Below are positions 1 through 13,369 of a stretch of 64,000 bases of DNA, piece by piece. A program made the translations under genes and the position numbers. The stretch comes from Pempheris klunzingeri (taxonomy: Eukaryota > Chordata > Actinopteri > Acropomatiformes > Pempheridae). Numbering within the stretch: the stretch's first letter is position 1; every line of letters starts with the position of its first letter. The DNA is taken from positions 14,184,885-14,248,884 of the forward strand of contig NC_092029.1 of the NCBI RefSeq assembly GCF_042242105.1, written 5' to 3'. Below the pieces are notes generated by a model that did no database searches, was not told the DNA's origin, and saw nothing but the letters and a program-made list of their open reading frames with translations.

Positions 1-1022
1 AATAATACATTTTATTTTTAGGGCGCCTTTCAAAGCTCACAAGGTCGCCGTACAGAATACACATAAAACATACAATATAATAGATAAAACAGGTACAATG
101 AATTGTAAGTAAAAGAAGAGGCATGAAAAGGAAATACACAAGTACATGTATGTCAAAATTGTACTAAAGTACATTACTGGAGCTCTCTAGGAGGGACACC
201 CTATATGCAGGTCAACACTGGTTGTCGAGGTGGGGTTACCTGTGGTGAAAAGGCTAAATTGGTAGATTATGTTACAGTCTGAGTTAACAGTGCAACAGCG
301 AGCTACCCCCTTAACTACAAGATGTGTTTAAAATAAACAGGAATCATAGTGGAATCACATCAGAAAAGAAACAAATCAAAACAGCCAAGCGAGACATCGC
401 TTGCCGCAGCGTCACCCCAGCAGCCTTCCACATGCCCTGCACTCCACGCAGCAGGGAGATACCCTGGCACTGTTAGCAGAAGAGCCGCTGCCTTTTACCT
501 GACTGAATAAGATGCTAAAGCTAATGTTAAATTTCTGCTTTAAAGGGCAGTTCAACATGAGTGTCAAAGGTAATTGACTTGTTTTTTGAGCCAACCTCAA
601 GTGGTCATTCGAGGAACTGCAGGTCGGCTTAGTTTTCCGGAGGGCATCAACGCTCAGACCGACCTCACTGCTTTTTGTTAATGGTTGAGTGGGTGTTTCC
701 ATCTGAAAAACCCAAAAAGGAGCACAGGTGGAGCTGCCCTTTAATTATCAAGGTTTAATGTAGATACCATGTTCTGTTTGAGATTACACCCCTTTTCCCC
801 TCATAACCTTGCCACAAGCAGAACATACAGAACATACCGCATGCCCCTTTATCACAGTTATCATGAAGAGCACATATGCACAATGTAAATATGGTAGCTT
901 TCCGTACATTGATTCACAATGATTCACAGGTGTCAACAGTGATAAAATGCTATCTTCAGTTTGGTTGAAATGGATGCCCTTGGGTTTGTGTGTTTATTTC
1001 TCATGTGTCTGCGTGGACCCAT
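1..1022. other. Left flank: intergenic, no gene seen
   Basis: No convincing coding exon on either strand; open frames here have no splice context or recognisable domain. The first 60 bases contain a stretch resembling a common teleost dispersed repeat (TTTATTTTTAGGGCGCCTTT followed by AAGGTCGCCGTACAG). That is from memory and weak. The rest is AT-rich unique-looking DNA leading into the CRISP promoter. Confidence 0.5.
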
Positions 1023-1023
1023 G

Positions 1024-1030
1024 TATATAA
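1024..1030 (+). promoter_or_regulatory. TATA box of the CRISP-family gene
   Basis: TATATAA lies 43 bases before the first ATG at 1073. This predicts transcription starting around 1053-1056 and a very short 5' UTR of about 20 bases. Strong TATA promoters are typical of abundant, tissue-restricted secreted proteins. The start site itself is inferred. Confidence 0.65.
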
Positions 1031-1072
1031 ATCACCTGTGGCTCTCGTGGGCAGACAGTCCTGGATTCAGCC

Positions 1073-3698
1073 ATGACTATGAACACTTTGGCCTACCTGT
1101 GTGCTTTAAGCCTCTTTGCTGCTCTTCAGGTGCCTGGCACTTTGGCAGAGGATGTGGAGCCTTTTAGCGTAAGTGAAATGAATTCTCCTCTCTAATAAAG
1201 AATTATATTGAAATCTATCTTTTTCACAACATACATTTCTTTCTTTTTGCTTCTAATGTGCAACAAACTAACCATATTTCCTCTCACATCTCTGAAAACT
1301 CTACCTGAAGGAGGGTAAGTGTTTGCAATCATTATCATTATGAGATTTAGTATATTTATGCCCATTCAAACTCAAAACTACAAAAATGTTTTTGTTTGTT
1401 TTTATTGTGTTTATTTAGGTACGGTGCTGGTCTCCTCCTCAGACCAGAGTGAGATTGTGAACAAGCATAATGCCCTGAGAAGAGGTGTCAATCCCACTGC
1501 TAGCAACATGTTGCAGATGGTAACATTGATAATGAATTAAAATGAATTAAGTGTTTCAAAAGCATAGTGTGCTTCACTGACCTTTACTCTGAGCATGAAG
1601 CATCAGTTGATCTAGCCTGTTAGTGCTTGATTTGATATCACACGCCCCCTCATGCAGCGTATCAGTAAGAAATAAAATGATTTTGCTGGTGTATATGCTG
1701 TGGTGGTTTACATATTTCATGGCTGATCTGTCCTCTGCTCCCCACAGAGCTGGAACAAGGAGGCTGCAGCCAACGCTCAGAGGTGGGCCAACACCTGCTC
1801 CATGCAGCACAGCCCTGCTAGCTCCAGAGAGATCAGCAGTGAGTTCACCATAACATCTTTACATTTTTGAAACCATACCTAACAAAAAGTCTGCCTCACA
1901 GACAAGTGAGAACTACTGTTACTTAACAAGTTTGAATGATGTGTTTCAAGGATTTTGTTCTTGTCGGAGCATAAAATCAACTGAAACAGCATTTTAGACC
2001 ATCATGTGACACTGAACTCCACACAGACACCCAGACTAATGAGATTACTTAGAGTTAGCAGCTATTTAAGGCACTGTGTCCAGCATATCAGCAATATGCA
2101 ATGGCAGAAACATTAAATATGTAATATGATAAAATAATAACTACAAATATGTAATGTGACTAAAATGTCATGGCAGGTTTTATAGATTAGTTTCATGTGG
2201 CAGTTTATTGTGTGATTTCTCTACTATTGCTGGGTTGAGCATCCAAATATGTCACCATTTAGAAACTTTATTAATGGGGAGCAATAGATGGATACAGGGT
2301 GGGCTTTATTGACTGGAAGAGGCCACATGTCCTCTCTCTCCTCCTGTTTAACTGTAGCCAGCGGCTGTGGTGAGAACCTGTACATGTCCAGCTGGAAGAG
2401 CAGCTGGAGCGATGCTATCCAGGCCTGGTACGACGAGGTGAAGGACTGGCGCTACGGAGTGGGATCTACCAACGGAGGAGTGGTCGGACACTTTACACAG
2501 GTGAGCTCATGTATCACAGTTTGGACAGAACTTGTTTGGTCTGGCTCAGTTGCCAACAAATGTGCCACCCACATGGTAACAATAAAAACAATTTCATACA
2601 GAGCATTAATGCCATGAGCTCCTGGTGATTTTGTCTTTTATGTCTTGTTCTCTGCACAGGTTGTTTGGTACAGGTCCAACCAAGTTGGCTGTGCCATGGC
2701 CTACTGTCCCCACTCTCAGTACAAGTACTTCTATGTCTGCCAGTACTGCCCACCGTAAGTACAGAACATATTCTCTTTTTCTCACTGCAAAGTCTGGCAT
2801 ATTTTCTCACTTTACTAACATGAATATTAGTGTGTCCGCTGCATTAAATGGATCCAAGATAAAATTCCAGTATGTAACATTAAATGCATTTGAGACTTAA
2901 GGAAAAACAAGAAAAGGAAACAAGTGTTTGTAACCTGATTGATTTTTCACTTTTCTGGTTAAAGTTTTATAGCTTTTGTACATTTGGCTTTCTCTAACAA
3001 CTATTCGAATGAACATGAGATGAACACAAATGAGCGTATAAAAAGCTCTGCAGAAATGAGGAGGAAAAACTAATTTGCATCTAGTTTGTCCTTCCACACC
3101 TTGCTGAATAGTCAATAGTAACTCAAAATTGCTTTGCCTTCCTAGATCTTATCCATGACAGGTTTGGACTGCGTGAGTCTTTTTGCTTTTATGTTTAATA
3201 TTTGTTGGTTTACATTACAGCGGTAACTACCAGTACGCTCGCCCATATCAGTCAGGACCCACCTGTGCTGACTGCCCCAACGCCTGCAACAACAAACTGT
3301 GCAGTAAGTGTCTTATATATAGTTTATTATAAAGATTACAGCCCACAAAGTCTAATTAAGCGTAGAGAGAAAAAAAGCTAAAAGTATCAACAGTGGTCAT
3401 GAATAGTTCCGTTTCCTTAATTCGGGAACACTGCATTCCTGATCTTTATTAGCAGAGCAGCTAAGTAGTTCAGTGAGGTGGGCAGGTGGGCAACCAGTGA
3501 CATCATTTCTGCATCCAATCTGAAGTGAGCTCAATGTTTTTTATTCATGAATCTCCTCCGTCTCTTCCAGCCAACCCCTGTCGCTACTCGGACAAGTACA
3601 GTAACTGTCCTGACCTGAAGCAGCAGTGGGGCTGCAGCAACAGCAACGTTGCCTCTTGGTGTCCCGCCTCCTGCAAGTGCACCAATGAGATCATTTAA
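1073..3698 (+). CDS. CRISP/CAP-superfamily secreted protein (8 exons)
   Basis: Predicted exons: 1073-1168, 1311-1314 (4-nt microexon), 1419-1519, 1748-1838, 2358-2500, 2660-2754, 3221-3303, 3571-3698. They sum to 741 nt, or 246 codons plus stop, with consistent phases. Residues 1-25 form a signal peptide (hydrophobic core [10 protein letters not shown]). A CAP domain follows, with [22 protein letters not shown] and the family signature GHFTQVVW. The hinge has [11 protein letters not shown], and the C-terminal cysteine-rich (ShK-like) domain ends in CPASCKC. I count 16 cysteines after the signal peptide, the full vertebrate CRISP complement. CRISPs are extracellular proteins of reproductive tract, epithelium and some venoms, and several block ion channels; nothing here indicates venom use. 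The start could be Met1 or Met3. It sits upstream of rhag in the same orientation, as CRISP genes neighbour RHAG in mammals. The fish paralogue number cannot be assigned. Confidence 0.92.
1311..1314 (+). other. Predicted 4-nt microexon (GAGG) of the CRISP gene
   Basis: The first exon ends in phase 0 (TTT AGC then gtaagt). The next recognisable exon (1419-1519) is readable as CAP only if one base precedes it. GAGG, preceded by ag at 1309-1310 and followed by a perfect gtaagt donor at 1315-1320, supplies Glu plus that extra base. A pyrimidine-rich stretch (1278-1292) lies upstream. Not verified by transcript. Confidence 0.6.
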
Positions 3699-3734
3699 AT
3701 GCCATCAGTGTGCTCAGAGTTATCAGTCACTCAC

Positions 3735-3740
3735 AATAAA
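3735..3740 (+). terminator. Poly(A) signal of the CRISP gene
   Basis: AATAAA lies 37 bases after the stop codon and is the first canonical hexamer downstream. It implies a very short 3' UTR. Confidence 0.7.
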
Positions 3741-4147
3741 TATAAGCATAATTAAAGCCTGTGTCCCTCTGATTTAATACTTCAGTAATCAGCTGAGATT
3801 AGAAAGGAAATTTACTTTGGCTCGGTGCCCCTCTGGACAACTGCTGCCTGCAGGGCCAGGTGCCCTTTGACTGTATTTGAGGTGTAAACTCTCAAAGAGG
3901 AAGGAGAACATTCTTGAAAGGGAGGTTTTGGCAGGTGTGGGGAGGAAAAGTTAATTCTATAGCAATTTCCTGAAGCTGTGTCACGAAACAACCATAGTTT
4001 GAGACAACAGCTTCTTCTTCTGCAGTTAATAATAAAAACTACTAAGAATCTGTTTGCCCTTATGGATTATATTCACGTTTGAGTCCAGACCTCCTGCAAT
4101 ATTCAGTGTAGTATAGGCTACCTCTTTAAAATAAGTAACTGAGAAAT

Positions 4148-4170
4148 GGGGGTGGGGGGGGGGGTGGGGG
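4148..4170. repeat. G-rich tract
   Basis: Three G blocks of at least five bases separated by single T residues. It lies 0.45 kb downstream of the CRISP gene. Confidence 0.9.
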
Positions 4171-7100
4171 TGTCCATTCACTCCATACACAGTATATCTA
4201 TTTTTAATCACATTATACCTCTGCTCCACAATATTTCACCTTATAATGTTGTTATATTTTTTCTATAGTTATTAGTTTTATTTAGCAATATTTCCACCTC
4301 ACACACAGTGTTGGGTAGCATGGCAGGAACATTGCAGGAAAGTGTTTGTTGTGTGTTGTGCAATGAAATTAGTTGTCATGGTATCAGAAAATTATGACAT
4401 TTGTGATAATTATATATATAATGCACGTTAATATTGTTGGGGAACAAAACATAAGGCCTTGGGCATCTAGATGTTCATGCAGTTGTTATTGTTATTGGTG
4501 GCAGAATCCTTAGTCATTAGTCATGTCAGGCTGCAACTTTCCTTTCCTTTGTCTGCTCATTTGCGAAGAAAAGACGCTCCCACTTATTCACATCTGACTC
4601 TGAGAGAGCGTGCCTCTCCTCAGGGGTCAACACATGCTCTGTCTGCACAGCGGGCTGCTGGTTCAAGTAAGGCTGTGTTTGTATGCTCAGACAGTGTGCA
4701 CAGACGGACCCTCAGGCCTGGCTGCTTGGAGCCGATCCAGACTAAATCTGATTTTCTGTTTCCACTCTGCCCTTACAGTAGAGGTTGTTTTCATTTTGGC
4801 TCATAAAATATTCCGCTTCAACTTCAACATTAGATTTCCTATCGCCTAATTGTCACACGCACTGCTATTGTGTTAGAATTAGTACTCTTTCATGTGATAA
4901 CAAACTGCTTTTATTTAAAATAAACACTGGGGCTGGTAATCTTGTCTGCATGCCAAAAGTGCCTCGCTCCTCATTGCACAGCATGTATGTCACTCCTACA
5001 TGCTGCGCCTTTTGTTTCTGCTCCGCCAGTGCAATCCCCCTGAGGTTAACTGAGGAGTATGATGAGAGCACCACCTGAAATGAGCTGACAGGGGAGCTGG
5101 AAGGAGCGTTATTCCCTCAGCAGAGGGGAGATAAGGGGATGAGTTTTTCCTCTGGCAGTGGGTCCAGCGATAGCAGAGGTCCTCTGGCTTGGCTGAGCTC
5201 GATAAGCCTGGCTGTGCCATCCTGTGGGCCTTATCAACTCCACCAGCGAGCCTCAACAGTTAGTCCCAGGGCCAGAAAGTGTTTATGACTTTGGCGTCAG
5301 TTTGTCTTCCTAAACAGCAGCTTGTGTAATACGGGGAAAATAATTACCATGTGCATGTTCTGCATTGTTGAAGCTGTTGTAGATTTTATAAAAATCAACA
5401 ATGCGACTGGGTGAATCATGCAAGTTTCTGCAGCAAAGATGGGCCACTGCTACCTGATCTGAGCTCACTCAGGCTGAGTTAAAATCATTTGTTAACACAG
5501 CGTACTACAGCTCCACCAGACAGCTCTCAGTGTGTCTAGTGACAGACAAATTAATCAAGTGCTGAGGATACATTTCCCTTGCTAGTTCCTATAGAATAGT
5601 GTTAGAAAAGAATGTGATGAAAGTGTGAAAATAGAAAAAAAGAGAAAGAAAAGAAGCAAAAGAAGGGGATAAGTTGGCAGAGATACAAAAAGTCATTTTC
5701 ATAGGCAGGAAGACACTGGGAGATCAGTTACATCAGTCTGTCCAGACTGAAGACAGTTCATTTAGTCTGAGCCTTTATCTCACAACATCATAGTCCCTTT
5801 GGATTAGAAACAGGATGCTGAAAAAAAAACAGCTCACTCCATTTGGGCTCAGTGGAGAAAACTGTATCATCTACTGTGTTCAAGTGACTTTAAAACCAAG
5901 ATTAAATACTCCATTAAACTGGGTCAACCAGCCTTTGAACGTTATTGCTTAGTTTGTTTTAATGTGCCTGCAGAACTCGATGGGCGGGTTTCACCCTGCA
6001 CCGTGACTAATCAGAAAGTGTCTGTGACTGTACAAGTCCAAGTGCTCATTGTTGTGCTCACATCTCACTTTGTGTAATCCCCATCGGGCACAGACGTTGA
6101 CACAAAGATGATGATTTTATACTTCTGGGTGCGCCATTTCATTATTGTGTATTTAACTGTGCAATTCTTATTAAAATATAGAAACAGTTTAAGAGAAATG
6201 ATGATTTGGCATTTCTGGGAAAATAAGGAAAATGACAAATATCATGAGGGTTTATGGGTAGAAACAGAAGGAGGGAGACTTCCTCGTAAAATAGTCTAAG
6301 AGACAAAGTTACCTTTCGCCCAAGGTCTCACTCTGACCTTATCAAACCCACATATCAAAGTAAAAAGAAAATTTCTTCTAAGGTCATGTGGGTATAAAAC
6401 CCTTCTATGTTCTGTTGATTGGCCTGATTTTATTACCAGTTTCCTTTCTTTGTCTCTCTCTCTCTTTCTCTCTCTCTCACGAGCACTTTATTATTGTAAC
6501 ACTATTTTGAAAAGTCCATCATAGCAGTGGGATACAGTCTTGTCTTGTTAGCACTCCTCTCCTGGCTAATTGTATGACTGCTGAGTGATTAAAACGTTCA
6601 GGTTGGCCTTCATGCAGAATAACCATGTCAGATCAGCCGCTCCACGCTGCACTGGAGTGTCACCTGTGGGAACTGAGCTCCTGCCCGCTGAGTGCTACAG
6701 AAACATTCGGACGTCCCCCCTAATGAAAGCAGAGCTCTGTAGCTGTGCGTCTTCCTTCCTGTCACTGAGTGCTTTGAGATGCAGCGCAACAAAACTTGCT
6801 AACAGGCTCCTCAGCTCGGCTCTTAACCTTTCATCACAAATGCACAAACATCGCGAGAACAGCCTCAAACCAAAGCCCACTGACAACAGATCTCCTCCGT
6901 CACATGCCAAAGCACTGACAGATCACTTTCATTGATAAAGGCCTGAAGGAAGGAGGGCTGTAGCCATGGCAAACACTTTATTTCTAATCTGTATGTGTAT
7001 GTAGCTGGTTCTATAGTAACCACATACTTCCCTATATTGTCCTGAGAAGCTCATAACCTGAGGACTGGGTACACAGTAAGGGGCTTTTGTGCGCCCCATG

Positions 7101-10100
7101 CTTCCTCTGGTGCCTGTTAGTGCGATCATGGTTATTGTTCCACGAGCTAGCGTGATGGCTTTGAGTTCAACCAGTGGCCAAAGTCTGCGCTCTCCCAGCA
7201 TACCCAGCTAAATAAAACAGGCCTGCTTCATGTCAGCCATTAGCAGACGGGTGTTGTTCTTTGTGCCTGTTTGATAGCTATTCTCACTCAATGGTCCTCC
7301 AGAAAACGTACACTAAAACAAACATTTGGAGACGGGTCCCAAGCCAGCGGTGGAGGAAATGGTTAAAGTGGGTGTAGGCGTATCCCAAACACAATGTGAC
7401 GCAGAACATTCACTCACACACAAACATGAAAAAAATAAAACCAAAAGTACGAACAGACTCAAGAAATAGTCCAATCAGTTTTTGTCGTCGGATAACAGAG
7501 ATGTAATGATCCAGGGTCCATCAACTGATACACTCTACAAACAGATAATGAGTTAATAACTTGTATTCTGCTCATTGTTTTTCTTATCAAAGGCTTATAA
7601 CTGATATGTAACACTTAAATAAAACCATTATGTACAACTCACATACATAAAACTAAACAGATAGAAAGATAAAAATGATCAAAGAAGAATGGCTTCAAAA
7701 ACATACAGAGCAAATACAAACATGGCTGAAGTTAACATAAGTTTTGTATGTAATGTAATCATGTGAATACGGCATAAGCCTCTGCAGTATTAGCTTTACC
7801 ATGCCAATAGAGGATGCAGAATGTTTTGTATCATAATGTATTGTCCCATGATATATACTTAGACACCTATAAATTAAGGTGCATGTCTCTCTTGAAGGGA
7901 ACGGAATCTGTTACCAAGCACCGAATCAAATATATTTCTACTCAGAAACTTCTTATATAATCATATAATATAGTCATTTCAAAAGTTGGCTTCTTTGCTT
8001 TCTGCAAATTTCCCTGTAAAATGCCATATCGCATATTTCCTGAAAGATATTTCTGTATGAAATTCATGAAAATTGCTGCCTGGGAAGAATGCATGAACTG
8101 TATATCCGTCGTGGTGTGCTGTTACACAAGTGAGGCCTGACGTCCTGACATGTCTTGCATGAGAGCATGTTATTTTGTCCAGACCACTGTTCTCACTGCA
8201 GCTCTCTGGCTATTTTTTCCACTCTTGGCCTTAATAATAAATAAGCCCCACGGGCCTTTACATCTGCTTATCGCTGCTGCCACAGTAATCTGACACAGAC
8301 GTTTGCCGGGCCTGACGATTACACAGAAGACGGGGAGAACATTCTTTTTTCTCATCCTGGTAAATCTGTTTGCCATTAGCCGGTGTCAGACAGATGCAGG
8401 GACCAAATCCATAAGCTTCACTCAGGAATGGCTTGGTCATGCAAAGGTCATTCGCTCACGGTTCATTATTTCAACGACAGTCTATGCATTCCTGGTGCAG
8501 CAGCAATGTGACGTGAGAGGAGAGGAGTTTAAAAGGTCAAGTCTTCCTGGGTTGCACCAGCTATTTGTAAATCCTTCACTATGTTTGATGGCAAGTACCT
8601 ACTAAGTTCTTAGTGACTATACCAGGTCGCTACAAACTGGTGATTCACTAAATTAGGTTGCATCAGTAAAACTTAAGGAGTGTGCTGGACAGTTAGTAAT
8701 GTGTCAATCAGTTGCTAGGATACATCTATAGTGTTGTCCAATCAAAAGCATATCTCTCATATATGTCACCAGGAAGTTACTGTAGAATCAAGAGCTGTAA
8801 TAGAACAAAAATAACTATGTAGGAGCCCATAATATATTAAACTTAAATAAAAATCCTCTAATCCTGTAATGTGATCTACATTGTGATGTGTCTGTTACAC
8901 AATAACACAATTAATGTTGCAGTTCAGGTGTTCTATCTTGGTGCTAAATCCCAGATTACACTCTATGAGACTACTATATCAGATTTATTCCTAGAAATTC
9001 CTCAAAAATGTTTCATTATTTTCTATGAAGGTAGATATACAGCTACATCTGGCTGCGGGGGACAAGATATGTTTTCACTGTGACAGGCCAAACTTTCATA
9101 ATATACGTTAATGACTGAGATGGAGACGGAGACATAGTATGTCAGTGTGTCCATAGCTGTCTAAACAAAGAGCTCTTTATAAACAGCAGTCATAAACAGC
9201 AGGGAGCCCTGAGCTTGGTAAACATGTTATTATGTAGTGTGATGATTGCCCTCTAATTTATGGGTCTGTCAAAGCCAACTGCAGCTGTGAACTGTCCTTG
9301 TTGTTCTCTATAGACGAATGTATGTAATTTAAAAGGGTTCATTCACCAAATTACTAAAGAATTCCTCACTTGCCTCTTGCAGTTTCAAACCAGTTTTCTT
9401 TAATCTAACGATAGCCAGATAATCAATGCTTCATTTTACGATATACACCGAGGAAGGATTGTTGCTGTGGCAAATAAATATGGTTAAGATTAGACAACTA
9501 AAACACTTGAATAAGATCAGCATTGATGAAAAAAAAAAATGCTAATTGCAAGTCTCTGATGAAACACTGATCTCTGATCTCCTGCAGGAAAGTTGGCTAC
9601 ACGCCCGTCCACCTCCACATCCTCATCATCCACCTTGCTACATACATTAAAGAGGGACTTCTTACTGCAATGCCACTGAGCTTTGGCAACGGAAGTAAGC
9701 ATTGCTACAAAACACGGTGTTGAAAATAAAAAATGAATAAGTACTGTAGAAATAAAGGGTGCATACAAAAGTGGGAGAGTGATAAAATGAAATGAAAATG
9801 AAAACTTCACAGGCGGTTTGGGTCTGTGATTGAAATACAAACTCAATTTTCAATCCAAAAAAAAGTTCCTTTCCTTTCCTTTTAATCTACTAATTGTGGA
9901 CTAATTAAAAGCCTTAGCTATTTTCTTGAATAACTTTAATGAATAATTCTGGAGGCTGCAATAACCACCACAATAACATATAAAATACATGTGGTAAAAA
10001 ATGTAAAAGGTAAAAAAAAAGTCTCAATGTGCCTTCCTGTGAACTTAACGGTGAACTTAAACCAACATTGCATGCACACATACATATACAAACGCATACC

Positions 10101-13100
10101 TTCTGAGAAAATTGCAAACATTATCACATCATGCTGTTTGTACAACCCAAACACAGCCTGTTGCACTTGAAGTTAACCATGTCCTTCCAAATTGATGGTG
10201 TTTCCATCATTGATTTGGCTCCAGGTGATAAACTGTCATAAGAAAAGCTTTAGGAGGAGAGAACAAACACGCTGTCTACCATATATAGTGAATGTACTGT
10301 GGATACTGTACATCTGTGGAGCCTTTATATATTTAACATGCCTGCATAATAACTAACACGTGGGGAAACATTTAAACAGCTGGATCATCATACAAAAGAC
10401 TCATTCAACATATGTTCTGTTTCATGTGGCTGCTGGAAATTCTTTGATATAATCAGTTAATTGCTTTAAATCAACATTTTCAGGAGGGATTTTATTGCGC
10501 AGCCAAAACTTCGTATGACCGTCGTTTGTTTGAACTGGATGCCAACCATTTTTCAGTGTGTAAATGTTTGAAATACTGAGGGGTTTAACAAGAGACGTTA
10601 ATCATAAAATATACACAAAGCTCCTCCCATTTGTGTGGTCTTCTCTGTCGTTTGCGTGACAAGTCATTTTCTCTTTTTTCTTCCCCTTTCTACTTCGCCG
10701 ACATGCCTCAAACCACCAATCTCTGTACATCCTGTGCATTGAAAGCCCACTCCCCATGTCATTTAAGTCAGGATGTTTTTTTCGTTTTCCTATTTCTATG
10801 GGAAGTCCTGGGTTGTGGCCCAATCATTTTAGTTTTTATTAAGATGTGGTGATAACGTGGCAGGTTGATTGCCGCATGGAGCCACATGAGGAAAGGGTGC
10901 GGCACGGGCTCTCAATTAGGCGTCATTTAAAGAAGCCTGCGCTAGATAAAGCAATTATAGCATCACTGCAGGGAGGCTCTGAGTGTAAAAGGCAGCGTGA
11001 CATCAGGATGTGCTACAGAGGAAGCTGCTACCAAACGCCTCCATCCAACAATAATATGACAGCAGTTCCTTTCTGGTTGGATTTAAAAGTATAAGGATAA
11101 GGACTGTGGGAAATCATCAACAAAAACAACAGAAGCGCTATTACGTGTCCTTAAACGCATCTCTCTTTTGACCGTCACATGCCGCCCCTGTTGGAAAGCA
11201 TTTCTTTCACTCTCTCCATCAAAAGAAATTCATATTTAACAGAATGTTATCATACATTTCGTACTTGCAGTGGCCTGGGGCCACAACTTGCTTGTGTTAT
11301 CTTTGTAATTGAGGAAACTAGAAAGCAAAGCAAAGATTTATCTCAGTGTGTGAGCAAATAGAAGGAGTCCCACGATACTGCAAAGTAACCAAACTAACCC
11401 CCCCCCTCCCCAACCGCCGTCAAATAGACCTCATACAGTAGCTGTAAACAGTAAGCATGGATTGGAATGTATTTGCCGACATAATTTACAAACGTACACA
11501 GAAAACGAGCAAATACTATTTAAGTATTACACAATCCTAATTAGCATACAGTGAACCTGTTCTCTATAAATATTTCTTAAATGCCAAAAATTTGATGCAT
11601 CTTTAGCAGAATTCATTATAACTCCAGCGCTGCAAGTTAACAGTGGGTCATATAAGCTTATTTAAATATTTAACCTTCCAGGATTTTAACTAGAGGCCCT
11701 CCAGGAACAAGCACACATCTTTAAAAAGCATGAACAGGCTGTAGAGGTTCGGTTACTGTACATCTTCCTGCTGTCATGGAAAAACACATAACTCCAGTTT
11801 TCTCTGTATCACGTTGAGCACATGTGGTTTTGGTCCCACAGCATTCCTACTGTACTCACGCTCCTCTGTCTGCACTCCGCTCTGACTGATGCCTGCTGCA
11901 CATCCCACGGTGGTAACATGATAGGCATGGCGCTAAAGCCTCCACACACCTGTTAAGCATTCGAGTGCTCTCAGCCGTCTTCAAACGGCGCTGCCTATCA
12001 GCATCTGCAGTTGTGTGCAAAGCCTTTTAAGTACATAGGTGCTGGTGTAAGAGGGAATGTTCATGTTATGAAGATGCAGCGTTTGGCTGACAGAAAGGTA
12101 TTTCTATTATCTAAACCATATTTGACTATTTATTCAAGACTTCAAGGTTTCTATTTGGCCTCTAGTTGTGGCCATAGTTTCTTTCCATCTCACCTGAAAC
12201 CTGCCAGATGTGTTCCCTCTTAACCCCGTGATGTGAAACACTATGGAATGCGATATAATTGCTCTTGACTTAAATAGCATTAAGGGTCACCGCAACATAA
12301 ACATGATGAGAGCTTGTGATTGTTCTTGATTGCTAGCATCTAACATGCTGATTACCCGCCTGCATGGGCTTCCCTCCGAGCGGGCTTATCAGGGTGTGCA
12401 ACTGTTCCCCTCAGCCCCAGCCACAGGAAACGAGGGGTGGGGTACATTTAGGGGCGTGTGGTGACAGTGTAGCTCGGGGATGGAAAGGAGGAGTGTCTAT
12501 GCGCTATCGTCCTCTGCATTCCTGTTCACACCCCACTGTGCAGCGGAGGTTTTGGGAATTAAATGTGGTGGCCAAGGACCAAACTGCAAACGACTAGAAA
12601 AAAATCCTGTGGAGCTGATAGTGATAGTTTGGCTGTGCCAGCGATGTCACAAGAGGATAGCAATGTTTGTCACTTTGCCTCAGAGCTAAATTCCTAGTCA
12701 GCTACAGGCTATTTATTTAAGTATGAATATTCATGATCCAAAGGGGACGATTCCTAGCCTGGCTCCACACCTCCGTATCGCCGCCCACATCTCTTTGATT
12801 TGTGCAGCAATTCAAGTCTAGTGTTGTGTTCAGCGATGGACACCATCTTCCTACATAGGTCACAACTTACATTAAAATAGCAACAGAAAATGCCAACATG
12901 CAGCTACACAGCTTGTAACTCATCTTAAAGAATTACCAACACTTAAATTGTTTTCTTAGTTAGCTAGCTAGTTTCATGATGTTAACAGGGTGCAATTGTC
13001 AGTCTGTGCTAATCAGTTAGGCAAAACAAAATAACAGCTAAAGTAAAGACACAGGTTTCACACACATGCACTTTATTCGACTGCACTTATTGTGCAGCCT

Positions 13101-13330
13101 CACCAGCTTAATGCAGGCCTATTATGGTGTTGTTTTGGAAAGGTTTGTAGACCTAAGTGCACCTGTTTGGGGCCAGCGTCGGTACGACGTTGGTCTCGAT
13201 AGTTTCAACAGTTCCAAAATGCAAATTGTGTTTTTTGGGCGACTTTAAAAAAGACAGTTAAAAAAGCAGACACACATACAGGGAGAGAGAAAGAGAAAGA
13301 GGCGGGAGACACAGGGTGGACAGCAGAAGT

Positions 13331-13331
<1 letters not shown>

Positions 13332-13365
<34 letters not shown>
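13332..13365. repeat. (AC)n microsatellite
   Basis: Uninterrupted AC dinucleotides, about 16 units, ending in ACAAACAC. Confidence 0.95.

Positions 13366-13369
<4 letters not shown>

Noticed and set aside
4471-4806. 111-codon frame downstream of the CRISP gene
   Set aside because: No domain, no splice context and no composition bias distinguishing it from random open frames.
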